From Lactifluus volemus (Eukaryota > Basidiomycota > Agaricomycetes > Russulales > Russulaceae), in assembly GCA_022376515.1 (NCBI GenBank), contig WTXI01000045.1:1-64000 (forward strand): DNA of 64,000 bases, in the 5' to 3' direction. Both the position numbers and the translations under genes were made by a program. The notes under the pieces were generated by a model. It had not been told where the DNA came from. It searched no databases and saw only the letters and a list, made by a program, of their open reading frames with translations. This document shows, piece by piece, positions 24,301 to 34,035 of the stretch; position 1 is the first letter of the stretch, and every line of letters starts with the position of its first letter.

Positions 24301-25050
24301 AGTGATTCTTCACTTGCAGCTCGACGCAGGCGCTTTCCCCTGCGACCAGTATGCCCCCAAGGACACGGGCCTGCACCCAAATCTTTCCACCCTCACCGAT
24401 GACAAGGCCTTCCGGTATGGGCCACGCCTCGGAATAAAGACCGCCGTCTTCCTGGATGGCATTATCGTCTGAGTACCGCTGTAAAACGTCTACCGGGCAT
24501 CCATCGGTAACGAGCCGGTTTTGATCCTTCCAAGAAACGCCTATGGATGCTCGGACCTCGTATCGAATTCTGGCGAGTCCATTTCCAAAATCGATTGAGG
24601 AAGGGGAGGAGGCAGGGAGAGGAAACCGAAATAGGAATGTAGTTAGTCCACGTCGGGCACGATGATAATGGGCAGGCAGAGGAGGCTCTCCGGCGATTAA
24701 GTGGGGAAGAACGGCATTTGAAGGGGGTAGACCGGGTCCTTGGAAAATGCGATGGATGTGTAGAAACGTTGATGTCGCGGAATGGTCTCGAGATGTCAGT
24801 TCTGCGAAAAGAAGGGGGTAAGTAAGGGACCAGTAGAGAATGGGAAATCACGACCTTCGATGGCGACAAGCTCGACCATGATGACACCGAGGCCGAGACC
24901 CTTGTCTGCACGAGACTCAAGCTCCATCTTCCCTGTTACAGAGTCGCCGGCGAGATAGAATGGATCTGAAAGGGTGATGGTAACCTTGACCTTGGGATGA
25001 TAGGGTGTAGCATTCATGGGTTCTGGCCTGGATTGAGCTTGAAGGGCCAT
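21312..25050 (-). CDS. Alpha-arrestin (ART-type ubiquitin-ligase adaptor)
   Basis: Exons 25050-24855, 24801-24290, 24229-23904 and 23871-21312 join to 1197 aa; introns are 53, 60, 60-ish and 32 nt, the last being very short. The N-domain begins KVKVTITLSDPFYLAGDSVTG and continues FGNGLARIRYEVRASI. The C-domain has GGKIWVQARVLGGILVAGES, then GPEYTAHPGTEG and VRIAMPLGR. The remaining roughly 840 residues are disordered, Pro/Ser/Ala-rich, with a Lys-rich block (KEKERGKDKERRGKKKKDK) and a PPAY motif of the kind bound by WW domains of Rsp5/NEDD4 ligases. Alpha-arrestins direct ubiquitylation and endocytosis of membrane transporters; pH-sensing (Rim8) members exist too, and I cannot choose between them. 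A 3' copy of this gene lies in the left duplication unit. Confidence 0.85.
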
Positions 25051-25768
25051 GGTGGAAATGGGTTGAACGTCGATAAGTGAATAACGAGTTGGACATGAGA
25101 TCGCTGTTGAGGCGGCAGACCTGCAACAGTCATTCTTCCCACGGATATAATTTATTCGACCGATTCTGGCGTCTGCTGGTGGCTGTTGTTTCTCCACAAA
25201 GCGATGGTCACGGTATCATATCTGATTGAGGCTATTCAGATAAGCTTGTGTCAGAGAATAATGTTTGATGATTGGTATATGTACCAAGCTGAATGTCTCC
25301 ACGAAAGATGTAACAGGGAGTCGCGCACCATCGCCTCTACTAGTCATCACTGCCAGTGGGATTAGATTGTATTTAAACCTCCTCAGTTTTCTCCTTTTTT
25401 ACTGCGCTTCTTTTAGTGTTTTAGATTCAAGGACACAATGGACTTGTGCTGTAGAATTGTCGCATATAACGCGCTTATTGCGATCTCATCCAGTCCGCAA
25501 ACTCCACCTAAGATTTGCATGGCTTGGATGGGACCGGCTTTATGCTACTTACAAAGTACGAGCACATCACATGCCACGCACCATATCAACCCCAGGTTTG
25601 CTGATGCAACTAGACACTTCAGAATGTCCGTAGGGGACGCCTGGTGCCCGTCGGTGGGTGTCCGTGAGGTAGCGGGTTCAGGCACTGGTCGTGACTGGCA
25701 AGTGAACGTAATTGAATGAGCTCTGGTGCCTGGACAGGTGACGGCTACTAGACTCAGACTCGGACTTG
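25051..25768. other. Divergent intergenic region
   Basis: It separates the arrestin start (minus) from F-box gene 2 (plus). The last 80 bp (CAGGCAC... GACTCAGACT) resemble the 41880-41975 region before F-box gene 3, so part of the promoter was duplicated along with the gene. No coding potential is seen. Confidence 0.5.
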
Positions 25769-26114
25769 ATGATTTGCTTCATGAACACACCTCTTCCTTT
25801 GGATTTTTTCTACGAGGTTGCTCTCCATCTCTCTCACACAAGGGACGTCCTTGCTATAACTCTTACTAACCGCTCCATACGTTCTGCTTTGTTGACTTCG
25901 GCTCTCTTCAAGTCACGCTTATCTTTGCAAGGATGGGACGTGAGTGGATGGAAAGATGAAGATGAAACCGCTCAACTCTCAGGAGATTGGAAGCATTGGA
26001 TGCGCATTGATTACGCATATAGCCGGACTCTTCAACTTTTCGAAGAAGCTGTTGCAGAAGACAACTTGATTCAACTCGAAGTCGATACAATAATTGGCCG
26101 CAAGCCTTCCCTAG

Positions 26115-26118
26115 CTAT
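26115..26118. other. Target-site duplication CTAT, left (partner 35052-35055)
   Basis: CTAT immediately precedes the LTR at 26119 and follows the other LTR at 35051. A 4-bp duplication is short for Ty3/Gypsy (often 5) but both LTR ends are canonical TG...CA. Confidence 0.75.
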
Positions 26119-27134
26119 TGAAAGCGGGGAACTCTCCCTGCTTGTGAGTTCAAATAGAGTTGGGAAGAGGGATCAGAGGGGCAAAAGAGGAGAAAGAGGA
26201 AGAGCGGCGGCAGGAGGGAGAAGAACGCGTAGAAGTCCCAAGTCGGGGGATCTAAGCGAGATAGAGCGATAAGAGGAGGATAGACGAGAACTTGAAGGTA
26301 ACAGAGACTTGAGAGATTTTGAAGGAAACTTAGAGACAAGCTGTTTTCGAGAACAAGGGTGAGCGGCGTATTTTCGCTGGCTCGTTTGTACATTCCGAGG
26401 CTGTATTTAAGTACATTCGAGCCGTGTAATCTAAAAGGGGGGGGAAACGCGTCGAAGTCGGATGCATAGGTAAGTATCGAGGCTATCGGTGCGAAGACAA
26501 AGGCCATGAAAGTAAGAAAAATATATCGGAACTGAGATAGGTATGAAAGGGAGGAGACACGAAGCTAGGGCGAAGCGGAGAACAAGGAGAAAGGGGACGA
26601 AATCATGAAAGGAAAAAGGGGACGAAAATAATCTTCGAAGTCGCGTGCACCCTCAGAATGCTTCACGGGATGCTCGCGGTCTCTTCGAGAGATCGTTAGG
26701 CCGTCAGCCTAGAACGTGGGCGCGGCGCGAGACACAGCACGCAGCCCGAGACAAAAGGGAGAAAGATAAGCACAAAAAGGGGAAAGATGCCATACTGAGC
26801 GAACAATGGAAAACGCGAGGCACACTAGCACGAAACGGGAGTCACAAGTCACGAGAGAGAACTCAGAAAATGAAAGAAACAAAGGAGAAAGGCAGAGAAA
26901 CGTCGTGCGGCGCGAGGCCGCAGAGGACGGGAGTATGGCCGAGGCGTAGTCGGATCGTGGCCGAGGGCGATCGTGGCCCATTTCGAGATCAAAAACGCGC
27001 GAGAACGAGATCTAAACAGTCGAGGGATACGGCGAACGGTAGCACGAGTCGAGACGAGAAGAAACGTGAGTTTGTGCGTACTAAGTTGCACAAAAAAAGA
27101 GGTTTTCGGGGCCAGCCGCTAAGCTGACCCTACA
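26119..27134 (-). repeat. 3' LTR of the Ty3/Gypsy element
   Basis: 1,016 bp with termini TG...CA on the plus strand (TGAAAGCGGGG... to ...CTGACCCTACA). Overlapping open frames seen in it also occur unchanged in the other LTR, and are chance frames in repeat DNA. Confidence 0.95.
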
Positions 27135-27150
27135 TCTCCTCGGGGCTTTT
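27135..27150 (-). other. Polypurine tract candidate
   Basis: On the minus strand AAAAGCCCCGAGGAGA ends directly against the 3' LTR. The last eight bases are purines apart from the initial C, a plausible plus-strand primer, though the tract is short. Confidence 0.5.
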
Positions 27151-30100
27151 AAAGATCGACTGTCCCCAGTCGACGCTCGTCGTCGTCTTCGTCGGAGCGA
27201 TGGTCTTCTTCCTCGACGACATTGACGAGGTCGTCTCGATCGAGTACGCGGGTGACGGGGATAAAGGCGCGGGAGCGAGCGTGATACGGAACGAGACGAA
27301 AGGCGGCGTACCGGAGCTTGGAGACTGCTCCGTCGAGTTCGGCGAGGCGGTAAGATCCGGAGGAGGTCTTACGAACGACGACCATAGGTCCAAGGTAGCG
27401 GGGCTTGGTTTTGCGGCCTAAGTCGGTCTCGATGGCTGAGTTGCGAACGAGAACCAAGTCGCCCGAACGAAAGGGATGGTCGCGGATGGTATTTTGAAAC
27501 TGACGTTCGAACTGACGGACGGAGGCGTGCCGAGCCTTAAGGACGTTGTCCCGAATACTGGCTAAGTCATCTTCACGTTTCTCTAGCTGGCGTGCGCGAA
27601 TGGCGAGAAGGTCGGCCGTCGAGAGGGGCTTGACAAGGTCGGGAACGAGGAAAGTGGCAAGAGTAATATCGAAGGGAAGGAGGGGCTCGACGCCGTGTGC
27701 CATGTAAAAGGGGGAGTGGCCAGTCGACTTGCGAACGGTAGCGCGATCTGCCCAGAAAACGTGAGGGACCACAATCGGCCACCTAGAGACGTCGCTTTGG
27801 CAGGCTTTGACGAGGGATTCGCGGATGGTGCGATGTTGGCGTTCGACGATCCCGTTGGCGCGAGAGTTGTAAGCCGAAATGCGAATATGATTGATCCCGA
27901 ACTTGGAAGAAAGCCAGTCTAGAGCGGCGACGTAAGCTGTGCCGTTATCAGTGACAATTTCTTCGACGGCTCCCCAACGGCACAAGATGTCTTCGAAGAT
28001 AAAAGAGCCGATGGTGCGGCCAGTCTCAGTGCGTAGGGCACGCCACTCGGGCCAAGCAGAAAGGGAGCAGCGGGCCTGGACAATGTAGCGAAAGCCGGCG
28101 ACAGAGGGCATAAGCATAGTGTCGATATAGACTTTGCGGAAGAGAGGGGCTGGCGTGTCGACGGTCGGCGGAACACGGACTTTGGTGGTTTGTCGAATCT
28201 GACACTCGTGGCAAGTGTCGATGTACCACTTGACATCTTGATCGACGGAGGGCCACCAGAAACGGTCTAAGAGGGTGCGGCGAGTGGAGTAAATGCCTTT
28301 ATGGCCGAGGCGGTCGTGAGCGTCGCGAAGGATGGCCAGACGCTCCGAGGAAGGAATAAACATCTGCGGGCGTCCTTGGGTAAAGTTGCGCCAGAGGTGG
28401 CCGTCGATCAGGGAGAACTGCCTGACCTTTCGCAGGAATTTGGCGAGGGCGTCATTTGAGAGGTTAGAGGGGGGTTTGAGGGTGGAGAGGTAATCTTGTA
28501 TCTGAGAGATGTCTTCATCTGCCTGATTGTTGCCAGGAAGAGTAGGCAAGCTGGTGTCGTCTAGGGTTCCAGCAGTAAGGATGAGGTTGGCGGGGGAAAC
28601 GTTGCCAAGCTGAGGAGGAGACGCGTCGAGCAAGGATAGAGCCCAGATACCGAGAGAGAGAGTGGCGTCGATCCATTCTTCGGGATCGTCTTCCTCGGCG
28701 TCCTCTCCTTCGGCTGGCATCCGGCGAGAGAGTCCGTCGGGGCCGTGGTGCTTGTGTGCGGGGACATGAACGAGCTTGAAGTCGAAGAGGTGGATGGCGG
28801 CGATCCATCGATTGATGGTGGCGTTAGGCTGACAATCGGGATTACTGAGCATACCTCGAATGAAAGCAGCATCCATCTCGACTATGAGATTGCGGGCGCC
28901 GATGAGATAAAGACGGAGGGCGCGCAGAGCTCGGAAGAGGCCGTAGAGTTCGAGCTTGGCCTGAGAGTAGTGGGACTCGCGTTCGTTCCACGAAATGGAA
29001 CCAAAACGCGCTGGGCGGCGTACCCCATCCGGGCACTTTTGAGAGAGAATCCATCCAACTCCGTGGATGGATGAATCGACTGCCAAATAGACGGGGCGGT
29101 CAGAGGTATAATCAATGGAAATAAGGGCGGGCGAGCCGATGATTGCGTCTTTGAGGGACTGCATCGCTTCGGCGTGCTTGTTTTCCCAAGCGAAGGCTTC
29201 CCCTTTGCGAGTCAGGTCGACGAGGGGGCGGGCGATGGCGGAGTAGTTTTTGATCCATATGCGCATGAAGCCCGCAGTGCCAAGGAAGGCGCGGACGTCA
29301 GTGACGGATCGACAAGGAGGCCAATCGCGGATTCGCGCGATCTTCGAATCATCCGGGATACGGCCGTCGAAGTTGCATTTGTGGCCCAGGATGATGACTT
29401 CTGGAACGGCTACGAAAAGCTTTTTAGCGGAAACAGTAGCGCCAGCACAATGAAACCGGTGGAGGATGCGGTGAACATCATTGAGGTGTTCCCAAATGAA
29501 CCTGCGGATGCCAGGGTTGTCGGGAATGGTTTCGTAGCCGCCGTCGGGGGTCTCGTATCGAGAGGCGGGCCCCTTGATACTGCAATCGTCCACGAACGGG
29601 CGAGCGACGTGCGGGATCTCGGGTTCGAGGATGAAGGTGACGTCATCGTGGAAAATTCCTACGGCGTTAGTCCAACCTTGTGGAAGGCAGGTGAGACGTA
29701 CGGCGCCGATGGGGGATTGGATGGTGGTGAGGTCCCTTGAGGCGACGTCGAGGGATCGGTGGTCATAGCCTACGAACAGATCCAACATTGAGTAACAAGA
29801 TCGACCAGCCATCCCCTCGATGAGCTGATCGGCTAGAGGGGGAACGCTGGAGTTTCGGATAGTGACGGCGTTGAGGGGCTGAAGATCGTGGACAATGCGG
29901 AGGGCTCCACTCTTCTTTTTGACACAGAACCAACGAGAGCGGTACGAGGCGTCGGAGCGCTCGTAAACACCTGCCGCGAATTTCTCCTTAAACATCTGGA
30001 TAACGTCATCAAGGATACCAGAGGGAATCGGAATATTCTTGTGAGCCCAAGGAACATGCTCGATGACGGGGATCTTGACTGGAGTGAAGTACTCGTCGCG

Positions 30101-30481
30101 AAAGCGGCCCTTCTCAGCCTCAGTCCAAGCTAAGCCAAGCTCGTTAAGGAGTAGGATATGCTGGAGTAGCTTGACTTCTTCCGGCCAGAGAAAGTCGTAG
30201 CGATTGAGTTGCAGGTCGTCTAAGCGTTCCTGAGTAAGTCGAGAGCCAGACGCAAAATCAGGTGGGCTAGTTGGAAGAAGTGGGAGAGAGAGGAGAGGGT
30301 CGACAGGGATTCGGCGAACGGTGCGGAAGTCCTCAGGGAGTGACGCTGGTACCGGGCGGATCTTCTTGGCTACCTTCTTGTAGGCGAGAACTGGAGTTGG
30401 AGGGCTGGCAAAGCAGAGCAGAGAGATAGTGTCGAGAGTGGCAAGCAGGGGATGAACGTTGTCGACATAAGGCAAGGGGGG
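27149..30481 (-). CDS. Ty3/Gypsy pol: reverse transcriptase, RNase H, integrase
   Basis: About 1,108 residues with no early ATG: the frame opens right after a TGA at the slip site, so it is probably made as a Gag-Pol fusion. The RT region (about 130-400) includes LPQGWTNA and FVDD (about 294-297) where most elements have Y[VIL]DD; FVDD is, from memory, usual in a clade of Agaricomycete Gypsy elements. RNase H lies near 460-580 (AVDSS, EMDAAF, PDGLSR). Integrase has the HHCC zinc finger (720-758, HDRLGHKG ... CHEC) and catalytic residues D785, D843 and E878 (IDTM, TDNGTAY, ERQHRT). The C-terminus reads RSGDLVLVRN, an integrase GPY-type region, and stops at 27149 close to the LTR. Confidence 0.93.
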   Translation of the reverse strand, partial: PPLPYVDNVHPLLATLDTISLLCFASPPTPVLAYKKVAKKIRPVPASLPEDFRTVRRIPVDPLLSLPLLPTSPPDFASGSRLTQERLDDLQLNRYDFLWPEEVKLLQHILLLNELGLAWTEAEKGRFRDEYFTPVKIPVIEHVPWAHKNIPIPSGILDDVIQMFKEKFAAGVYERSDASYRSRWFCVKKKSGALRIVHDLQPLNAVTIRNSSVPPLADQLIEGMAGRSCYSMLDLFVGYDHRSLDVASRDLTTIQSPIGAVRLTCLPQGWTNAVGIFHDDVTFILEPEIPHVARPFVDDCSIKGPASRYETPDGGYETIPDNPGIRRFIWEHLNDVHRILHRFHCAGATVSAKKLFVAVPEVIILGHKCNFDGRIPDDSKIARIRDWPPCRSVTDVRAFLGTAGFMRIWIKNYSAIARPLVDLTRKGEAFAWENKHAEAMQSLKDAIIGSPALISIDYTSDRPVYLAVDSSIHGVGWILSQKCPDGVRRPARFGSISWNERESHYSQAKLELYGLFRALRALRLYLIGARNLIVEMDAAFIRGMLSNPDCQPNATINRWIAAIHLFDFKLVHVPAHKHHGPDGLSRRMPAEGEDAEEDDPEEWIDATLSLGIWALSLLDASPPQLGNVSPANLILTAGTLDDTSLPTLPGNNQADEDISQIQDYLSTLKPPSNLSNDALAKFLRKVRQFSLIDGHLWRNFTQGRPQMFIPSSERLAILRDAHDRLGHKGIYSTRRTLLDRFWWPSVDQDVKWYIDTCHECQIRQTTKVRVPPTVDTPAPLFRKVYIDTMLMPSVAGFRYIVQARCSLSAWPEWRALRTETGRTIGSFIFEDILCRWGAVEEIVTDNGTAYVAALDWLSSKFGINHIRISAYNSRANGIVERQHRTIRESLVKACQSDVSRWPIVVPHVFWADRATVRKSTGHSPFYMAHGVEPLLPFDITLATFLVPDLVKPLSTADLLAIRARQLEKREDDLASIRDNVLKARHASVRQFERQFQNTIRDHPFRSGDLVLVRNSAIETDLGRKTKPRYLGPMVVVRKTSSGSYRLAELDGAVSKLRYAAFRLVPYHARSRAFIPVTRVLDRDDLVNVVEEEDHRSDEDDDERRLGTVDL

Positions 30482-33400
30482 TCAATTGATGCCATGAAAG
30501 CTCCAAGGTAGCCGACCTGAGAATGGCGGGGACGAGATGGAATAAGGATGGAGAGACCGGGATCAGCGGGGTCGGTCAAAGAGACGTTGACGCGACCGTC
30601 AGAAAGCTCTTCAAGGCGACAAAGGAGGAGGTGGTGGAAGGGGCGTCCCAAGAGGAGGCGAAAGGGAGCCTTCTTGACGACGTGAGCGTGGACTTCGCAC
30701 GAGATGGAGCCGATAGAGATGGGAAGATTCTCAGCACAGCCTAAAGTCCAACTGACGGTGCCGCTAGCAGCCTCCATCTGCAGTCGACGGGCTTTGTTGA
30801 TGGTCGCCTTAGCTTCCTGCGCTAGATCCTCTCTGATAATCACGATTTGAGAGCCGGTGTCCAGGAGTCCGGCCTCGAGAATGAAACCGTTGACTAGGAC
30901 GTCTACCTCCCGAAGGGGGAGCGAGAACTCGGCGAAGCGTTGTCTGAGAGGTGCTAGCGGCTCGGTCACAACAGGAGAAGCGGTGGAAGGTGCCTCCTCG
31001 AGTGCATGTGCCTCGACTCGGCGGTTCCTGAGCTTGTCAGCCAGCTCTTTGCGAATGGGAGGGCTGGCTGCTAGAATGTGAGCCGGCGTGGTCAAAGAGA
31101 GCTTACCCTCCATCAGCCAGCCCAAGAGCTGACTTGTGAGATTCTGGTCCTCGGCGTGGGACTGATATTTGTACTGCGGAGTAGGGCGACCCAACCCAGA
31201 CGCAGTGGTGGGGGGTGGCGCTGGTGGTTTCGACGCCGTGGGAGGCGCGGACGCGATGACCGCGTTTTGAGGCGATGTGGCGATCGGGAGCATCGGAGGC
31301 GCGGAAGCGGCGTCCAAGTCTTGGGATGTCGGTGCGGGGGCGCTATCGGTAGATAGCTCGCGAGACTTGGCTATTTTGGCGTCTCGCCGACGCTTTTGCG
31401 TGGCGTAGACCTCGAAGATGTCTAGCGCCTGGTCATCATCGACCTCCGAGTCGTCAGCGTCGTCCGGAGGCAGTTCCGAAACCTCTACGCTATGGGTCTC
31501 GGCCGCGTCCTCTATGAAGGCGGTGGTCGGAATAACTTGCAAGCTAAGAGCCGCATGGGGAGGTGAGTTCGCGGAAGAAACTGGAAGAGCCGCCTGTGCA
31601 GCGAGCGGGGGTGCCTGTGCAGCTAGCCAAATGTCGATAGCTGCTTTAATACCCTTGCCATTGCCACTAGGAGCCGGTTGGCCATTTGGCAAACAAATAC
31701 GGTTCCCGCTGACGGTAGCGCGCCCGGTGCGGCAATATTCGAACGCGACGTGACAGTCGCGGACGCGATGTCCGACCTGCGTACAGAACGCGCAATTGTT
31801 GGGACGGGGCTGGGACGAAACTTGGGCTTGAGCTTGAGGAACGCCGCGAAAGAAGTCGGCGAGGGGTGTGACGTTGGTCGCGGTGGGACCTGGCGAGAGG
31901 GTTTGAGGGGCTGCCGAGTAGGTTTGGGGGGCTGCCTGAGCAGCTGACGGGTAAACTGGGACGGAATGTGGATAAGTTGGAGCAACCACTGGCTGATAAG
32001 CAGGTGAAGTAGTTAGTGCAAAAGTTTGTGTAGTTGATGGGTAAATTTGAGGTGAGCTTGGGTTCGGCGGCGTCGATGGCGGAATCGCGGAAGCGGACTC
32101 GGTCCTAGCGAGGGCGTCAACCAAAGTCGGGAGAATTCTGCGACACTCAGCGTAAAGTGTAGTGTTCTTCTGGAATTGTCCGCGAGTCGATAGGGTTTTG
32201 ATCTTTTCTACCAATTCGTCGAGCTCGTCGACGTCCGGGTCAGGTTCCTTGAATCGGACGTTCTTGGTTTCGACGCGAGAGGGGGAACGTGGAGGGGGCG
32301 AAGGGTCGAGCGCCTTGGGGTCCTCCCGGTAGCGATAGTCGTGATCCGGCTCTAAGGAGTCGGGATCGTCCCAGGGACTTGAGACGCGTTCGCGGGCGCG
32401 CTTGCCTTCTTCTTCCCAAAGGGGGAAAGGTGGCTGCTGAGGGCCGGCGAACGCACGTCGGGCAGCGCTGAGAACCGCGGTCATGGGAAAAGGATCGCAT
32501 GAATTGATCTGGGGGTGAGAAGAAAGGATCCTTGGCTGCAATAGTTGTCTGTCATCGGGGTGGAAGCCATAAAAAAAGGCCTTGTCCCGGTCGTCGATCG
32601 TGAGGCGGTGACCGTCGAGTAGAGCGGCAGCTAAACGAGAGAAGTGCTGGAAGTATACCAGAACATCATCTTCGTTCCGAATCCGGGTCCGAGAGCATTT
32701 GCTGGCGTAGTCGAAGAGGCGTTGTTTCGTGTAACGTTCTCCGGGACCGCGCTTGGGGTGGGCTCGTTGAAGGGATTGGCAGAACCTACCCCAATCTAAG
32801 GCGGCGTAGCCAGCCAGACCTTTCCAATAGTCTTTAAGGTCTGGGGAAGCATACCTAGTGATAGTTTCCACTTTCTGAGCCTCTGTGAGCTGATAGAAGT
32901 CGGCGAGCTCTTCATATTCCAGCAGAAAGTCGTCCAAGGATTCGGACCTACTTCCGGTGAAGGAAGGGGCCTTCTTCGAACGTGGGCCTGGCATGGCGGC
33001 TGGTCCGGTCGGGTGGTGCGCCATGGTGCGTCGGGAACGAGTAGAAGGAACGTGGGGCGGTATCGGGAGTGGACGAGCTTGAGAAGGGGGAACGGCAGTG
33101 GGTCCAGGAACGACAGGGACAAGAGCAGACGCCTGAGCGGAAGTGACAGGGGTGGGCGCAAAGATGGGCGCGTGCGTGGGAGAAACAGGTGTCCGATCGG
33201 GAGATGGTGGCGCTGATGGGATGTCACGAGGCCCAAGCACGGGTGAGCGGGAGGGAGTTCGCAGCCGAGTGTGCTGCAGCTCAGGAGAGGGAGATCTAAC
33301 AGGAGAACGGTGACGGAAACGCGAGACGACCGGAGTGGCGGCGGGATCAAGGTCTGGAGAGAAACGAGTGGTAGCGGGGGGGGAATCGGCACGAGGTGAG

Positions 33401-33972
33401 TGTTCGGAGGAGGGGAAGCGAGTAGCGAACAAGGAAGTCGTTGGATCTGAGATAGAAGCGAGTCTTGAAGCCAAAGCTGAAGATGATCGCGTTGAGGCTG
33501 TAATCTGAGCCCTAGCTTCGGCGTAGTCTTCGTCCGAAGCTTCGATCAAGGTTGCGACTGCAGCAATGGCAGAGAGGGAGGTCGAGTTAGGTGGTGTGGC
33601 TAGGGCGGTTTGAAGAGCCGAGACTGCCGATTTCAAGGATGCTTGACGATCCGGAGACGGAGAGGAGAACGAGCCAGGAATAGTGCGTGTGGCGACAGCT
33701 GAAGTAGGAAAGACAAACTCAACAGAGACTGGGTCTTCGGGAGATGGGTTGATGAGGTCGTCAAGCTGGAGAGATGGAGCAGGAGACGGGTTTCGAGAGG
33801 GGGGCTGAGAAGCTTCAGAGGCGGAGGAGGCTTCAGCAGCTGCAGCCCGAGAGAGTGCTCTAGTTGCAGAGCGCGTTTGACGAGACGAGGAGGCGACGTT
33901 GACAGAGGCAGGGGGCTTCTTGGCGGTTCTTCCGGTGTGGTCCTTGGAACAAGGAGCAGGCCGCTTGCTCAT
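30370..33972 (-). CDS. Ty3/Gypsy Gag with fused aspartic protease
   Basis: 1,200 aa from ATG 33972. The N-terminal third is Ser/Pro-rich. A capsid-like region follows (about 340-500: SLDDFLLEYEELADFY, KDYWKGL, KQRLFDYA), then a single CCHC zinc knuckle near residues 724-738 (CAFCTQVGHRVRDC). The protease active site is near residue 1,036 (GLLDTGSQIVIIRED). Protease in the Gag frame rather than the pol frame is one of the arrangements used by fungal Gypsy elements. The last about 37 codons overlap pol in the other frame, consistent with a -1 shift just before this terminus. Confidence 0.9.
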   Translation of the reverse strand: MSKRPAPCSKDHTGRTAKKPPASVNVASSSRQTRSATRALSRAAAAEASSASEASQPPSRNPSPAPSLQLDDLINPSPEDPVSVEFVFPTSAVATRTIPGSFSSPSPDRQASLKSAVSALQTALATPPNSTSLSAIAAVATLIEASDEDYAEARAQITASTRSSSALASRLASISDPTTSLFATRFPSSEHSPRADSPPATTRFSPDLDPAATPVVSRFRHRSPVRSPSPELQHTRLRTPSRSPVLGPRDIPSAPPSPDRTPVSPTHAPIFAPTPVTSAQASALVPVVPGPTAVPPSQARPLPIPPHVPSTRSRRTMAHHPTGPAAMPGPRSKKAPSFTGSRSESLDDFLLEYEELADFYQLTEAQKVETITRYASPDLKDYWKGLAGYAALDWGRFCQSLQRAHPKRGPGERYTKQRLFDYASKCSRTRIRNEDDVLVYFQHFSRLAAALLDGHRLTIDDRDKAFFYGFHPDDRQLLQPRILSSHPQINSCDPFPMTAVLSAARRAFAGPQQPPFPLWEEEGKRARERVSSPWDDPDSLEPDHDYRYREDPKALDPSPPPRSPSRVETKNVRFKEPDPDVDELDELVEKIKTLSTRGQFQKNTTLYAECRRILPTLVDALARTESASAIPPSTPPNPSSPQIYPSTTQTFALTTSPAYQPVVAPTYPHSVPVYPSAAQAAPQTYSAAPQTLSPGPTATNVTPLADFFRGVPQAQAQVSSQPRPNNCAFCTQVGHRVRDCHVAFEYCRTGRATVSGNRICLPNGQPAPSGNGKGIKAAIDIWLAAQAPPLAAQAALPVSSANSPPHAALSLQVIPTTAFIEDAAETHSVEVSELPPDDADDSEVDDDQALDIFEVYATQKRRRDAKIAKSRELSTDSAPAPTSQDLDAASAPPMLPIATSPQNAVIASAPPTASKPPAPPPTTASGLGRPTPQYKYQSHAEDQNLTSQLLGWLMEGKLSLTTPAHILAASPPIRKELADKLRNRRVEAHALEEAPSTASPVVTEPLAPLRQRFAEFSLPLREVDVLVNGFILEAGLLDTGSQIVIIREDLAQEAKATINKARRLQMEAASGTVSWTLGCAENLPISIGSISCEVHAHVVKKAPFRLLLGRPFHHLLLCRLEELSDGRVNVSLTDPADPGLSILIPSRPRHSQVGYLGAFMASIDPPCLMSTTFIPCLPLSTLSLCSALPALQLQFSPTRR
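30475..30481 (-). promoter_or_regulatory. Candidate -1 ribosomal frameshift site C-CCC-CCT
   Basis: In the gag frame the codons read GAC CCC CCT TGC, giving the heptamer C CCC CCT, an X-XXY-YYZ slip site. The pol frame is -1 to gag and opens exactly here, since a TGA directly precedes the C-run in that frame. No downstream pseudoknot was established by eye. Confidence 0.65.
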
Positions 33973-34020
33973 AGAGAGGGCTGTCGAGGGCGACAACCAA
34001 GGAACAAAGAGAAAAGATCA

Positions 34021-34035
34021 CTGGGGCAGCCAATT
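34021..34035 (-). other. Primer-binding site of the Ty3/Gypsy element
   Basis: Three bases inside the 5' LTR the minus strand reads TGGCTGCCCCAGTGA, beginning with the TGG expected for pairing with a tRNA CCA end. The implied tRNA 3' end is TCACTGGGGCAG-CCA; I do not assign the amino acid. A tRNA-like hairpin at 37314-37392 has a 3' end complementary at 14 of these 15 positions. Confidence 0.72.

Noticed and set aside
26645..27127. 160-codon frame, present again at 34562-35044.
   Set aside because: It lies wholly inside the LTRs, with other frames equally open; chance frame in repeat DNA.
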